From Asticcacaulis benevestitus DSM 16100 = ATCC BAA-896 (GTDB lineage Bacteria > Pseudomonadota > Alphaproteobacteria > Caulobacterales > Caulobacteraceae): a stretch of 64,000 bases of DNA. The position numbers and the translations under genes were made by a program. Shown piece by piece: positions 25,782-34,954 of the stretch. The stretch covers positions 1 through 64,000 of the forward strand of contig NZ_AQWM01000001.1 in the NCBI RefSeq assembly GCF_000376105.1. Direction: 5' to 3'. Below the pieces are notes generated by a model. It saw only the letters and a program-made list of their open reading frames with translations. It was not told the DNA's origin and did no database searches. Numbering within the stretch: position 1 is the first letter of the stretch; each line of letters opens with the position of its first letter.

Positions 25782-27728
25782 ATGCGCATGTCACTTTCGC
25801 TTTTCCGCTCCAGCGCCCTTGTGTGTGTCGGTGCGGCTCTGGCCTTGTCCGGCGCGGCGCAGGCGGCCCCCCTCAGTTCAGCGCCGGCGATCTTCCCGGC
25901 GCCGGCATCGCTCACACTGACCGGCAGCGCAATCGGGCTTGGCAAGACCGCAGTGCTGGTGCGCGCCGGTGCGGTCGATGCCGAAACCGAGGCGCTGGTT
26001 CGCCGCGTGCTGGCGGCCGCCGGTGTCGAGACGATCCGCACCGCCACCAAGCTGCCCGCCCGGCTCGACGCCAGCTATGTGGTGATCGGCACGGCTGACG
26101 CAGACGTCATCAAGGCCGCCGCCGGGCGCGCAGGCGCGGCGCTCCCGACCGACTACGAAGGCTATAGCCTGGCCAGCAAGGCCGCTGACGGTGGCGCGCT
26201 GATCGTGCTGGCGGGCAAGGACGCCGACGGGCTTTATCATGCCGCCCACACCCTGCGTCAGATCGCCAGCGGCGACCACATCCCCGCCGTCACCATAGCC
26301 GACCATCCCGCCATGCCGGTGCGCGGCACGATCGAGGGCTTTTACGGCAAGCCGTGGTCGATGGCCGAACGCGCCGAACACATCGAATTTCTCGCCGAAC
26401 TGAAGGCCAATACCTATATCTACAGCCCGAAGGACGAGGTTTATGCGCGCGACAAGTGGCGCGAGGCCTATCCGGCGGAAACGCTGAAACAACTGGGCGT
26501 ACTGGTCGAGGCGGCGAACCGCCACCACATCAATTTCGTCTACGCCATCTCGCCGGGGCCTTCGATCTGCTACAGCGATCCGGCCGATCTGGAGGCGATC
26601 CGCAGCAAGTTCGCCGCCCTGCGCACCATCGGCGTGCGCAGCTTCTACGTCGCGCTCGATGATATCGAATACACGAAATGGAACTGCGCCGGTGATGAGG
26701 CCGCCTTCGGTCAATCGAATGAAACGGCGGCGGCGCGGGCACAGGCGAAGGTGCTGAACGCCGTGCAGGCCGATCTGGCGAAGGACGGCCACGGATCGCT
26801 GATCATGGTGCCGACCGAATATTACAACGCCACGGTATCGCCCTACAAGACGACCCTGGGCAAAGAACTCGACCCGCGCGTGGTGATCCAGTGGACCGGC
26901 ACAGACACCGTGCCGGCGGCGATCTCGGTCGCCGATGCGCGCAACGCCACCAAGGCCTTCGGGCGCAAGACCCTGCTGTGGGACAACTATCCGGTCAATG
27001 ATTACAACGAATCGGCCGGCCGCCTGCTGCTGGCGCCCTATGCACGGCGCGAGGCCGGTCTTTCGACCGAACTGGCCGGTATCGTCTCCAACCCGATGAA
27101 TCAGGAGGTGGCGAGCCGCCCCGCCGTGATGGGGGTGATCGCCTTTGCCTGGAACGACACCGGCTATGACGCCGAGCGCACCTGGCGTGCCTCGGCGCGC
27201 TATCTGGCGGGCGGGGATGCGCAAACGACCGAGGCGCTGCTGGTCTTCTTCGATACCCAGCATCTGGCCCCGACCTTCGGCAACCAGCCGTGGCAGCCGC
27301 AGGCGCCGCGTCTGCGCGCCCTGACCAACCGCGTGCGTGATGCCCTGGCCACGGACGACGCGACCGAACGCGCCGCCGCGCTTGCCGCTTTGGGGCAGGC
27401 GGCGGACGATCTGGCGGCCGCGCCCGACCGCATCCGCGCCGGCGTGGTCGTGCCCGGTTTTGTGACCGAGGCGCAGCCGTGGCTGGACGCGACGGCGCTG
27501 TGGGGCCGCGCCCTGCGTCTGACGGTGGACGGCCTGCGCACGGAGGACGCATCGACGGCGCCGCGCCTGTTCGCCGAGGCTAAGCGTCTGGCGGATGAAG
27601 CGGCGAAATTCCAGACCATCCCCGGCGCGACCCGCCCTATGGGGCCGATCAAGATTGCCGACGGCGTGCTCGACACCTTCATCCATGATGCGCCGGGACT
27701 GGTCTATCTGCCGGCGTCTGCGAAGTAG
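25782..27728 (+). CDS. Secreted GH84 beta-N-acetylglucosaminidase
   Basis: The 648-aa protein has a signal peptide (MRMSLSLFRSSALVCVGAAL, cleavage near AQAA). Residues about 30-170 form a GH20b/GH84 N-terminal alpha/beta domain. The barrel begins RGTIEGFYGKPWSMAER and contains YIYSPKDEVYARDKWREAYP, the ISPG turn, and VALDDIEY with the two neighbouring catalytic Asp of family 84. A helical C-terminal part follows (from about 490). The enzyme should release GlcNAc with substrate assistance, in the periplasm or outside. It sits between hfsC and hfsH, whose pathway makes a GlcNAc-containing adhesin. The start is set by GAGGG and the signal peptide. Confidence 0.92.
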   Translation: MRMSLSLFRSSALVCVGAALALSGAAQAAPLSSAPAIFPAPASLTLTGSAIGLGKTAVLVRAGAVDAETEALVRRVLAAAGVETIRTATKLPARLDASYVVIGTADADVIKAAAGRAGAALPTDYEGYSLASKAADGGALIVLAGKDADGLYHAAHTLRQIASGDHIPAVTIADHPAMPVRGTIEGFYGKPWSMAERAEHIEFLAELKANTYIYSPKDEVYARDKWREAYPAETLKQLGVLVEAANRHHINFVYAISPGPSICYSDPADLEAIRSKFAALRTIGVRSFYVALDDIEYTKWNCAGDEAAFGQSNETAAARAQAKVLNAVQADLAKDGHGSLIMVPTEYYNATVSPYKTTLGKELDPRVVIQWTGTDTVPAAISVADARNATKAFGRKTLLWDNYPVNDYNESAGRLLLAPYARREAGLSTELAGIVSNPMNQEVASRPAVMGVIAFAWNDTGYDAERTWRASARYLAGGDAQTTEALLVFFDTQHLAPTFGNQPWQPQAPRLRALTNRVRDALATDDATERAAALAALGQAADDLAAAPDRIRAGVVVPGFVTEAQPWLDATALWGRALRLTVDGLRTEDASTAPRLFAEAKRLADEAAKFQTIPGATRPMGPIKIADGVLDTFIHDAPGLVYLPASAK

Positions 27729-27863
27729 TTTCTTCTGAAGAAATGTCTTTGCACATCTGCAATGGCCATACCGTCTCGACTTTCGTTCTGGTCAGAAAAA
27801 AAAGGCTGGAAACCTTTGGTAAGTCGCGTTAGCGGCTGCCCTAGCGCAAAGTCTGAGGCAAAG

Positions 27864-28514
27864 CTAACATGTTAAAGCACCAAGCACGGTATCTGACTGC
27901 AAAAACGCCTGCACAGTCGATGCTGCCTCTTCGTGCCCTTGCCAGAATGGGTTCGCTAGGTGTTTGTTCTTGCTCAAACTTGGTTCATTGCTGAGGTACA
28001 GTGCCCTTAGAGCGATTGGGCTATGCAGAAGACGCGTAAAGTAGGGTTCCAAGGCGATGTCCGCATGAGCCATGCCGCAGATGAGCGCGTCAACTTCAGG
28101 CAAACAATGAATTCCATCTTCCGGCTCTCGTGCGTCTTCAAGAACAAATTCAAACCACGCATCGACAAATGACTGGACGACTTTCTTTTCCGAGATTGGC
28201 CATTTTTGCCACTCAGCCAGTTTAAGTTTGTCCATTACGATCTCGGTTGTTGCAGACCAAGACGGATCAGTGAGGGCCAACTCAAAAATACGAGGCAGAA
28301 AATACTTGTAATCGGTAATATTTCCGACCGTGTGAAAAAGCGATCCGAGGTAGGGGGAAAGATGGTCTGCGTCTAACTCTCTGAGGGGAGTATGTATTAA
28401 AAGGTTTATGCAGGCTTCGTCCGCACAGCAGGGGCAAGCCTCAATATAGCGTGGCGTCGGAGCTTTGAACTCGTCATAAAGAGCTTCTACAACAGCTTTA
28501 AGTTCTGGTGTCAT
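27864..28514 (-). CDS. Conserved hypothetical protein, 216 aa
   Basis: The start at 28514 (MTPELKAVVEALYDEF) has GGAG 7 bases upstream. The sequence contains EACPCCADEACINLL with a CxxC-type pair, then TPLRELDADHLSPYLGSL and FLPRIFELALTD. I recall similar bacterial hypothetical proteins with the CPCC/PLRELT pattern but no function. It is cytoplasmic by lack of signals. GC is lower than in the flanking glycosidase and holdfast genes, so it may be a late arrival. Confidence 0.75.
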   Translation of the reverse strand: MTPELKAVVEALYDEFKAPTPRYIEACPCCADEACINLLIHTPLRELDADHLSPYLGSLFHTVGNITDYKYFLPRIFELALTDPSWSATTEIVMDKLKLAEWQKWPISEKKVVQSFVDAWFEFVLEDAREPEDGIHCLPEVDALICGMAHADIALEPYFTRLLHSPIALRALYLSNEPSLSKNKHLANPFWQGHEEAASTVQAFLQSDTVLGALTC

Positions 28515-28752
28515 AGCCATCTCCCTAAGGACCAAATGGTAGCAGCCAACGACCGATTTTGAAAGAACCGTAAAGCGCTAATTCTGGCTGCGTGATGGCT
28601 GAAGGGCGGATCGCCTTGCGACGTTTGCGCGGCTGATAGTACCAGCTGGCAACGGCGCCATGTCGAATTATTTGGATGAAAACGCGATTATTGCCTCTTC
28701 GGATAAGCAATTATAAATGAAACGGACGCAGGGTGCGGCCGCGGAGTTTGCC

Positions 28753-29211
28753 ATGCGTACCAAATCCAGACTGAACCTGTTTGTCGATGAATCCCGTAAG
28801 ATCATCATAGTTCGGCCCATAGGGCCTTTGCCCGCTTCCGAGTTTATGGATCAGATCTTCAAGGCCTGTGAGAACATTGAAGCGCTCTGGACCTACAGCC
28901 GTCTGAACGATTTTCGGCGGTTTGAAACCGCGCTGGCGGATGAGCATCTTCATGAGATGGCGACCAGGTGGGCCGAGATCATGCAGGGGCATGACGATCC
29001 CACCCGGGTGGCCGTGGTCGATCTCGACTCGTGGAACGAGGTCCGGTTTCCCAACATCTCGCCGTTGTTTCCGAAGGATACCCTATGCATGTTCACGGAT
29101 TATCACGAAGCCATGGGCTGGCTGATGGCCAGCGATTCCGAGGCTTATCTGGAGCACCTGCGCAACAATCCGGTTGCACGTCCTGATGATTTTTCCATTC
29201 AAATAAGTTAA
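28753..29211 (+). CDS. Hypothetical protein, possibly SpoIIAA/STAS-like
   Basis: The 152-aa protein begins MRTKSRLNLFVDESRKIIIV. It has alternating strands and helices (TRVAVVDLDSWNEVRF, then CMFTDYHEAMGWLMASD), a pattern like bacterial STAS/SpoIIAA-like proteins in which the last helix follows a residue cluster resembling F-x-D-x-x-E-A-x-x-W-L. This is a guess from pattern only. The start at 28753 follows CGGAG; an ATG at 28717 in the same frame has no ribosome site. Confidence 0.65.
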   Translation: MRTKSRLNLFVDESRKIIIVRPIGPLPASEFMDQIFKACENIEALWTYSRLNDFRRFETALADEHLHEMATRWAEIMQGHDDPTRVAVVDLDSWNEVRFPNISPLFPKDTLCMFTDYHEAMGWLMASDSEAYLEHLRNNPVARPDDFSIQIS

Positions 29212-29238
29212 TCCTGCAAAGGGACTGATCCGTGGAGA

Positions 29239-29595
29239 TCACGCCTGTTGTCGCAGGATTTTCTCCATGGTTTTACCGTTGGCGAGTTCGTCGATCAGCT
29301 TATCCAAATAGCGGATTTCCCGCATGGTCGGCTCTTCGATGCCTTCTATGCGAACGCCACAGATAAGTCCTTTGATAAGGTTGCGCGAAGGATGCAACTG
29401 AGGCGCATCGGCGAGAAAGGTCTCAAAATCCGTCTTCGCTTCCAGTTGGGCGTCAAGCTGGGCCTGACTGTATCCCGTCAGCCATTGTATGATCTCGTCT
29501 ACCTCCGCCTTGGTGCGCCCTTTCCTTTCGGCCTTGGCAATATAAAGCGGATAGATACTGGCAAAGCTCATGGCGTAAATGCGGTGTTGGGGCAT
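29239..29595 (-). CDS. DUF2200 family protein
   Basis: The 118-aa protein is a clear match by eye to DUF2200: [53 protein letters not shown] and [16 protein letters not shown]. It is cytoplasmic and of unknown function, and is widespread as a stand-alone gene. AGGAG lies 8 bases before the ATG at 29595; the frame upstream to 29625 is not needed. Confidence 0.92.
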   Translation of the reverse strand: MPQHRIYAMSFASIYPLYIAKAERKGRTKAEVDEIIQWLTGYSQAQLDAQLEAKTDFETFLADAPQLHPSRNLIKGLICGVRIEGIEEPTMREIRYLDKLIDELANGKTMEKILRQQA

Positions 29596-29637
29596 GGTAT
29601 CTAACTCCTGCCTGTAAACGGACATCTATAAAAAGCT

Positions 29638-30417
29638 TTATGCCGCCTTGGCAATAGCCTGGCCCGTGGCGCGACGGACGCCCTCGGCGAAGGTGACGCC
29701 CTCGAAACCCATCTCCAGCGCCGTACTCACCAGCCGGTCGAGCACGTCCGGCGTGCAGCCCCAGCCTGACGGCTGCTCGCGGACATCGTGGGTATAGAGC
29801 ACGAGCCATGCCTTTTGCGCGGCAGCGCGTTTCAGCCAGGTCATGGCCACCTCTTCGCCGTCCGCACCTTCGATGCCGACGGCGGGCGCCTGATTGAGGT
29901 CGGTGCCGGTGGTGATCTGGCCGTGGTGCAGGGCCCGCGCGGCCGTGAAGCGGTTTTTCAGGATAGATTTGGCGTGCGGTGACACATCGCCGTAAGGATA
30001 GGCGAAGGTGGTGGCGACCGGAAAGCCTGAGGCCGCGAAAGCTTCGCGATTACGGTCGAGATCGGCGGCGATGGTGGCGGCGGACGACTGGCCGCAATCG
30101 ATATGATCGTGGGTATGGCAGGCGATCTCATGACCCGCGGCGGCCAGACGGCGGATCTCGTCGGCCTGCGCATAGGCGCCGAGATGGCTCGACTGCCCCA
30201 TCAGGCCGGCGGAAATGAACCATGTGCCGCGCAGGCCGTGCTTCTCCAAAATCGCCGCGCCGGTGCCGGCCGCCGAGGTGGGGGCATCGTCGAACGAGAC
30301 TGTGAGCAGGGGGCGCGTCAGATCGAGCTGCGCCGGACGGGTGTGGACCATGCGCGCGACGCGGCGGCGCAGCTTGCCGTAAAGCGAACGGTCGGCGCTA
30401 TAGGGCGTATCTTCCAT
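29638..30417 (-). CDS. hfsH: Holdfast polysaccharide deacetylase HfsH
   Basis: The 259-aa NodB-type deacetylase has motif 1 VSFDDAPTSA with the catalytic and metal Asp, motif 2 CHTHDHID with the HxxxH-type metal His pair, motif 3 FAYPYGD and a late YTHD motif. There is no signal peptide, so it is cytoplasmic, as proposed for HfsH of Caulobacter, which removes acetyl groups from GlcNAc in the holdfast precursor and so affects adhesion. It is the last gene of the hfsEFGH operon, 2 bases after hfsG. Confidence 0.88.
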   Translation of the reverse strand: MEDTPYSADRSLYGKLRRRVARMVHTRPAQLDLTRPLLTVSFDDAPTSAAGTGAAILEKHGLRGTWFISAGLMGQSSHLGAYAQADEIRRLAAAGHEIACHTHDHIDCGQSSAATIAADLDRNREAFAASGFPVATTFAYPYGDVSPHAKSILKNRFTAARALHHGQITTGTDLNQAPAVGIEGADGEEVAMTWLKRAAAQKAWLVLYTHDVREQPSGWGCTPDVLDRLVSTALEMGFEGVTFAEGVRRATGQAIAKAA

Positions 30418-30419
30418 GC

Positions 30420-31340
30420 TCAGACCACCTGTGCGTAAAGGGCAGCGCGGTAAAGGCGCAGGGCGAAGGCGCGCAGTTTGAGCGGCGCCAGCGGTGACAG
30501 GCTCACCCCCTTGATCAGCGGGCGGACCACACCGAGCAGCGGCACGCGTTTCAGCAGTTTGGCCGCCTTGTAGCTCGGATACTGCGACACCACGGCCTCG
30601 TGGCGGGCGATGACGCGGGCAAAATTGCCGACCGATTGCTCATATTTGCGCGCCAAAGTTTCCGGCGTGTCGAGCCCCATATGGGTGGCGGTGTTGTCGA
30701 TATGGCCGACGCCGTAACGGGCGGCGACACGCATCCCCCATTCGGTATCTTCCCAGCCCCAGCCGGTGAAGCTGGCATCGAAGCCCTCGGCCTCGAAGAC
30801 ATCGCGGCGCACCAGCAGGTTCGAAGTAAAGACGTATTTTTCCGGATGCAGGCGACGCGTATCGGCCGACAGGCAGTCGCTCTGGCCGGCCATCATGCGG
30901 TGGACGGCGAAGGCCCTGGTGGCGGGGGCCTGCAACAGCGAGAAGCCGCCAAAGACGACGGCGCTCAGGCCATCGGCCTGATCGCGCCAGCGGTCGAGGA
31001 AGCCTGAGTCATCAGGCAGCATGTCGGCGTCGAGGAAGAGGAAGTACGCGCCGCGCGCCGCCGAGGTCAGGCGGTTGCGGCCGCGCGCCCGGCCTTCGTT
31101 GGCGGGCAGGGTGATCAATTCGCAGGCCAGCGGGCTCTGGCTGATAAAGGCGCTGACCTCGGCGGTGATGTCGGCCATGCCGGAGCCGTCGTCGATCAGG
31201 ATGATCTCCAGCGCCTGCGGATCGCGCGTGGTCAGGACGCGCAGCAGGGGCAGCGGCGACTCCTTGTAGAAGGGGATCAGCACCGATAGCCGTGGGTTGA
31301 CGGTGGTGAAGGCGGCGTTGCGCAAAATGGGCTGTATCAT
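30420..31340 (-). CDS. hfsG: Holdfast glycosyltransferase HfsG (GT2)
   Basis: The 306-aa family 2 glycosyltransferase has a PRLSVLIPFYKESPLP start, a LDADMLPDDSG metal/nucleotide Asp motif, and a GWGWEDTEWGMRVA block with the catalytic acid, typical of GT2 enzymes with a galactosyltransferase-like C-terminal. It is predicted to add a sugar, GlcNAc in the Caulobacter model, to the lipid-linked holdfast unit at the inner face of the membrane. Its ATG overlaps the hfsF stop (ATGA). Confidence 0.87.
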   Translation of the reverse strand: MIQPILRNAAFTTVNPRLSVLIPFYKESPLPLLRVLTTRDPQALEIILIDDGSGMADITAEVSAFISQSPLACELITLPANEGRARGRNRLTSAARGAYFLFLDADMLPDDSGFLDRWRDQADGLSAVVFGGFSLLQAPATRAFAVHRMMAGQSDCLSADTRRLHPEKYVFTSNLLVRRDVFEAEGFDASFTGWGWEDTEWGMRVAARYGVGHIDNTATHMGLDTPETLARKYEQSVGNFARVIARHEAVVSQYPSYKAAKLLKRVPLLGVVRPLIKGVSLSPLAPLKLRAFALRLYRAALYAQVV

Positions 31341-32791
31341 GCGAACACCTTGTCACGCAGGCGGTTGACGATCTTCTGCGCGGGCGCGCGGATATTGTTG
31401 AGATTAAGGGCGATAGCCAAGGCGCCATAAACAAGGACGCCGGTCGTGCCCCTGATCACCAGATCGACGATCGGCAGACCGAAGGTCGGCAGCAGGGCGA
31501 CCGCGCCCATCATGACGGCGACGGCCAGCAGGGGGCGGGCCAAATCGGCCCAGTGAACCGGCAGGGCGAGGGTGCGCAGGCCGAGCAGCCACGAGCCGAT
31601 CAGGCCCAGACCGAAGCTGATGCACGAGGCGAGCGCCGCGCCCATCAGGCCCATGACCGGGATCAGCAGGACATTGAGCGCGACATTGCTGACGGCCGGA
31701 ATGGCCATGGCGACGATGAGCAGGCGGGTGCGCTTGGCGAGCGTAAAGGCCTGCAGGAAATAGTAGGTGTTGAGGCCGGAAAACAGAGCGCCCAGGCTGA
31801 TCAGCGGGGTGACCAGAAGCGCCTGCTGGCGCAGGCCTTCGCCGATCAGAAGCGTGCCGAGCGAAGGCGCTACCATGATCAGCCCGCCGACCGCCGGAAA
31901 GAGCACGAAGGCCATGGTGCGCAATTGCAGGGCCGCGACCTGTTTCAGACCGTCCTCACCCTCGTGTTCGAGGGCATGAACCATGGCCGGGCCGCCGGCG
32001 GCGCCGAACCAGATGAACAGGACGTCGAGGATGCGCGAGGCCAGCGAGAAGCCGGCATGGTAAGCGCCGGCCTCGGCGTCATTGAGGAAGTAGGCGATGA
32101 GGAAGCGATCGACCGTATAGAGCGCCAGAGTCAGGATCAGGCTGGCCGAGACCGGGAAGCCGTAATGGGCGTAAGTCTTGGCCTTTTCAGCGCTGAAGCG
32201 GCCTTTCAGGGCGCGGCCCCAGTCTTCGCGGGCGACGAAGGGCAGGCACATCAGGGCGATCAGTCCGCCACCGACGATGGGCGAGGCGCCGCCAAGGCCA
32301 AGCGTGGCGCACATCACGCCGAGGCCGAAGCCGCCGGCGGTCTGGATCATGTCGAGGATAGAGGCGGCGCCGACTCGGCCCTCGGAACGGCGCTGTTCCT
32401 GCACCAGCTTGATCAGCGAGCGGAAGATGACGCAGCCGAGGCTAAGCCCCATGGCCATTTTCAGCGCGCCGTGCAGCGGCCAGAGCCACAGGCCAAGCGC
32501 ACAGATGAGGGTGAAGACGACCGCGATCATGGCGAACAGGCGGTAGACCGTGCCGTAGAGTTCGGGGGCGGTGGCGTCGGTGTGCGATTCCGACGGATAG
32601 AAGCGCGCCATGGCGGCCTCGATCCAGGTGAAGAAGACGGTTTGCGCCAGGCTGGATATGCCGAAGGCCAGGGCGTAACGGCCGTAGTCTTCAGGCGAAA
32701 GCACGCGCGTGAACACCATCAGGGTGGCGAACCCGATCAGGCCTTGCAGGATATTGGCGGGCAGGTAGCCCCAGAGGCCTCTTAAGAACAT
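31337..32791 (-). CDS. hfsF: Holdfast repeat-unit flippase HfsF (Wzx/MATE-like)
   Basis: The 484-aa polytopic protein has 12-14 hydrophobic segments and the polysaccharide-synthesis/flippase pattern from the start: LRGLWGYLPANILQGLIGFA then TLMVFTRVLSPEDYGRYALA. Wzx-type flippases move the undecaprenyl-linked unit to the periplasmic face, where HfsC polymerises it. It overlaps hfsE by one base (TGATG) and hfsG by four, so the four genes form one operon. Confidence 0.87.
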   Translation of the reverse strand: MFLRGLWGYLPANILQGLIGFATLMVFTRVLSPEDYGRYALAFGISSLAQTVFFTWIEAAMARFYPSESHTDATAPELYGTVYRLFAMIAVVFTLICALGLWLWPLHGALKMAMGLSLGCVIFRSLIKLVQEQRRSEGRVGAASILDMIQTAGGFGLGVMCATLGLGGASPIVGGGLIALMCLPFVAREDWGRALKGRFSAEKAKTYAHYGFPVSASLILTLALYTVDRFLIAYFLNDAEAGAYHAGFSLASRILDVLFIWFGAAGGPAMVHALEHEGEDGLKQVAALQLRTMAFVLFPAVGGLIMVAPSLGTLLIGEGLRQQALLVTPLISLGALFSGLNTYYFLQAFTLAKRTRLLIVAMAIPAVSNVALNVLLIPVMGLMGAALASCISFGLGLIGSWLLGLRTLALPVHWADLARPLLAVAVMMGAVALLPTFGLPIVDLVIRGTTGVLVYGALAIALNLNNIRAPAQKIVNRLRDKVFA

Positions 32792-34308
32792 CAGCGGACC
32801 GTCTTCGCATCGCCGAGCAGGCAGGGAATGGTCATGGCCATGATGTAGAGATCGAACCAGATCGAATGGCGCTCGATATATTCGACATCAAGCCCGATGC
32901 GGCGGCGCACATCATCGGCATGATTGAGCGGACCGCGCGAACCCTTGATGGCGGCCCAGCCGGTGACGCCCGGCTTCATGCGGTGACGCCAGGCATATTC
33001 GGCCACCAGACGCGCGGACTCATCGGGGCCGGTGCGCATGCCGATGGCGTGGGGACGCGGACCCACCAGCGACATCTCGCCTTTCAGCACATTGAACAGT
33101 TGCGGCAACTCGTCGATGCTGGTCTTGCGGATAAAGCGGCCCACCGGCGTGACGCGCGGATCCCCCTTCGTCACCTGCTGCTGAGCGGTATGGTCGGTCA
33201 TGTGGGTGTACATCGAGCGGAACTTCCACACCAGAATGGCTTCGTTGTTGAAGCCATGGCGGCGCTGGCGGAAGAAGACGGGGCCGGGGCTGTCGAGCTT
33301 GATCAACAGGGCGATGACCACCATGAGCGGCGCGAAGATGAGCAGGGCGAGGGTGCCGATGATCAGGTCTTCGCCGCGTTTCAGCATGGCCTTGCGCTCG
33401 TCCTCCGACACGCCGGAGACGCGGGCCAGAGGAATATCGGCGATGCGCGCCCATGCGGCCTTGGCGGCGTTGTCATTGTCCATGTCGACGAACAGCGACA
33501 CCTCATTGGGCAGGCTGCGCAGCTTCTCGATGATGGTCTTGACGCGCGCCTTGGCGGAGGTGTCGATGGCCACCACGATCTGATCGACATAGGGAGTGAT
33601 CTTGTGGCCCAGCAGCGACTGGACATCGCCCAGCACCGGCACGCCGACAATGGCTTGCGGATTGCGCGCCAGACGATCGTCGAAGATGCCCAAAATGTTG
33701 ACGTGGCGCTCGGCCAAGGCGGCCTCGATCAGCTTTTCGGCGTATTTGGTAGCGCCGACGATGACGATGCTGGGGATGAGCTTGCCCTGACGACGCCAGC
33801 GTTCGACCAACCGCCACCACAACAGGTGCTGGATCATGAAATAGACCAGGCTGATACCCATCCAGAAGCGAACGGCGGCGGTGACGGCATAGTCATTGAT
33901 GGAAAGATCGGCCAGGGCATCGGCCAGGAGGTAGCCGGTGCCGAAGATCAGGGTCAGCTTGACCAGATGAATCGATATGCGCGCCTTGCGGCCAAAGCGG
34001 TAGAGCCCGCAGACATAAAGGGCCCAGTAGATGCCGAGCGTGGCGGCGATAAAGGGCAGGATATTGCCGAGCGGGCTGGTGAAAAAGCCATGCGGCGCCA
34101 CGACGCGGGCGCAGGTGACGGCCAGGAAAACCAGGGCGAGGAAATCGATGGTGCGGAAGAGGCGGACAAACATGTCACCGCTGCGCCGTTCTCTGGCGGA
34201 GACCAGCTTCTCCGGCCGGAACGGGCCACGGCGATTGCGCGGATCACCCGGCAGGATGTCCGTCGCGGTCGCATCGTCAAGAGTGGTGAGGGGGAGGGCG
34301 GCGTTCAT
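32791..34308 (-). CDS. hfsE: Undecaprenyl-phosphate sugar phosphotransferase HfsE (PssY-like)
   Basis: The 505-aa initiating enzyme of holdfast synthesis transfers a sugar-1-phosphate to undecaprenyl phosphate. It has four N-terminal membrane helices (about 50-170), a CoA-binding-like Rossmann region ([18 protein letters not shown]), a fifth helix near 325, and the catalytic polyprenyl-transferase domain: [44 protein letters not shown] and VGPRP. First gene of hfsEFGH. A TTAG-N7-TTAA sequence at 34361-34375, one mismatch from a CtrA box, lies 53 bases upstream. Confidence 0.88.
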   Translation of the reverse strand: MNAALPLTTLDDATATDILPGDPRNRRGPFRPEKLVSARERRSGDMFVRLFRTIDFLALVFLAVTCARVVAPHGFFTSPLGNILPFIAATLGIYWALYVCGLYRFGRKARISIHLVKLTLIFGTGYLLADALADLSINDYAVTAAVRFWMGISLVYFMIQHLLWWRLVERWRRQGKLIPSIVIVGATKYAEKLIEAALAERHVNILGIFDDRLARNPQAIVGVPVLGDVQSLLGHKITPYVDQIVVAIDTSAKARVKTIIEKLRSLPNEVSLFVDMDNDNAAKAAWARIADIPLARVSGVSEDERKAMLKRGEDLIIGTLALLIFAPLMVVIALLIKLDSPGPVFFRQRRHGFNNEAILVWKFRSMYTHMTDHTAQQQVTKGDPRVTPVGRFIRKTSIDELPQLFNVLKGEMSLVGPRPHAIGMRTGPDESARLVAEYAWRHRMKPGVTGWAAIKGSRGPLNHADDVRRRIGLDVEYIERHSIWFDLYIMAMTIPCLLGDAKTVR

Positions 34309-34542
34309 GACCTGGCTGATATGGCGAGTTTTCTTATACGGTAAACCTACACAACTTGACTTAGGAGCCGGTTAACAGGCGGCGTTTTTCCTGAAAAAAT
34401 CGGGGTTTCGGTTTTCGCGCAGGGTGGTGTGAGGTTAAAACGCGCGTTGCAGCGCCATGGGCAGGGCTTGAGAAAAAGCCTGTGCAACAATTACAAGCAG
34501 GGCGTTGCCTTTTTAAAACGAACGCGCTAAGTGATCCGTAAC

Positions 34543-34634
34543 GGAGACGTGGCCGAGAGGCTGAAGGCACTCGTTTGCTAAATGAGCGTACCCCTAAAAG
34601 GGTACCCAGGGTTCGAATCCCTGCGTCTCCGCCA
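34543..34634 (+). tRNA. tRNA-Ser(GCT)
   Basis: The acceptor stem GGAGACG pairs with CGTCTCC and CCA is encoded at the 3' end. The anticodon loop is TTGCTAA (anticodon GCT). A long variable arm, GTACCCCTAAAAGGGTAC, and the T arm GGGTTCGAATCCC are present. The length and variable arm fit serine. Confidence 0.98.
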
Positions 34635-34954
34635 TCCCCCCTTTGAATATAATGAGTGGTATCACGATTTTGTGTCGTGGACGGCGAGCATCGCGCGTCC
34701 TGGAGAGTTTTGTGCTGTTACGACAGACAAGGTAGTCTTGTTCAAAGCGTCCTTATTGGGCAGGCCGTCTTGATCAGGGCTTTGTGTCTGAAACGGCTGA
34801 TCCGGATGACGCTACGTGAATTAAGGAAGTATTTACCGTAAAAGCGGATGTTGATCCAAGTGGGTATCTTAAAGCGACTCGCCTTTAACTTCGCGTTTAT
34901 AAGTAGAAGATGGGCGTATTTTCGTTACCATCCATGATCATCTGGGGTAAGTGA
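34635..34954. other. 320-base region between tRNA-Ser and the chemoreceptor gene
   Basis: No convincing gene. Short open frames have no ribosome site. A TTAA-N7-TTTA sequence at 34821-34835, one mismatch from a CtrA box, may belong to the chemoreceptor promoter. There is no sign of an integrase or of a repeated tRNA 3' end. Confidence 0.4.

Noticed and set aside
31553-34344. Long plus-strand frames opposite hfsF and hfsE (410 and 492 codons)
   Set aside because: These are antisense frames in GC-rich genes; their products are Gly/Asp/Gln/Arg-rich with no domains, while the minus-strand proteins match known families over their full length.
34543-34954. tRNA-Ser as an integration site of a genomic island
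   Set aside because: No repeated tRNA 3' end and no integrase gene are visible nearby, and the following genes have normal composition.
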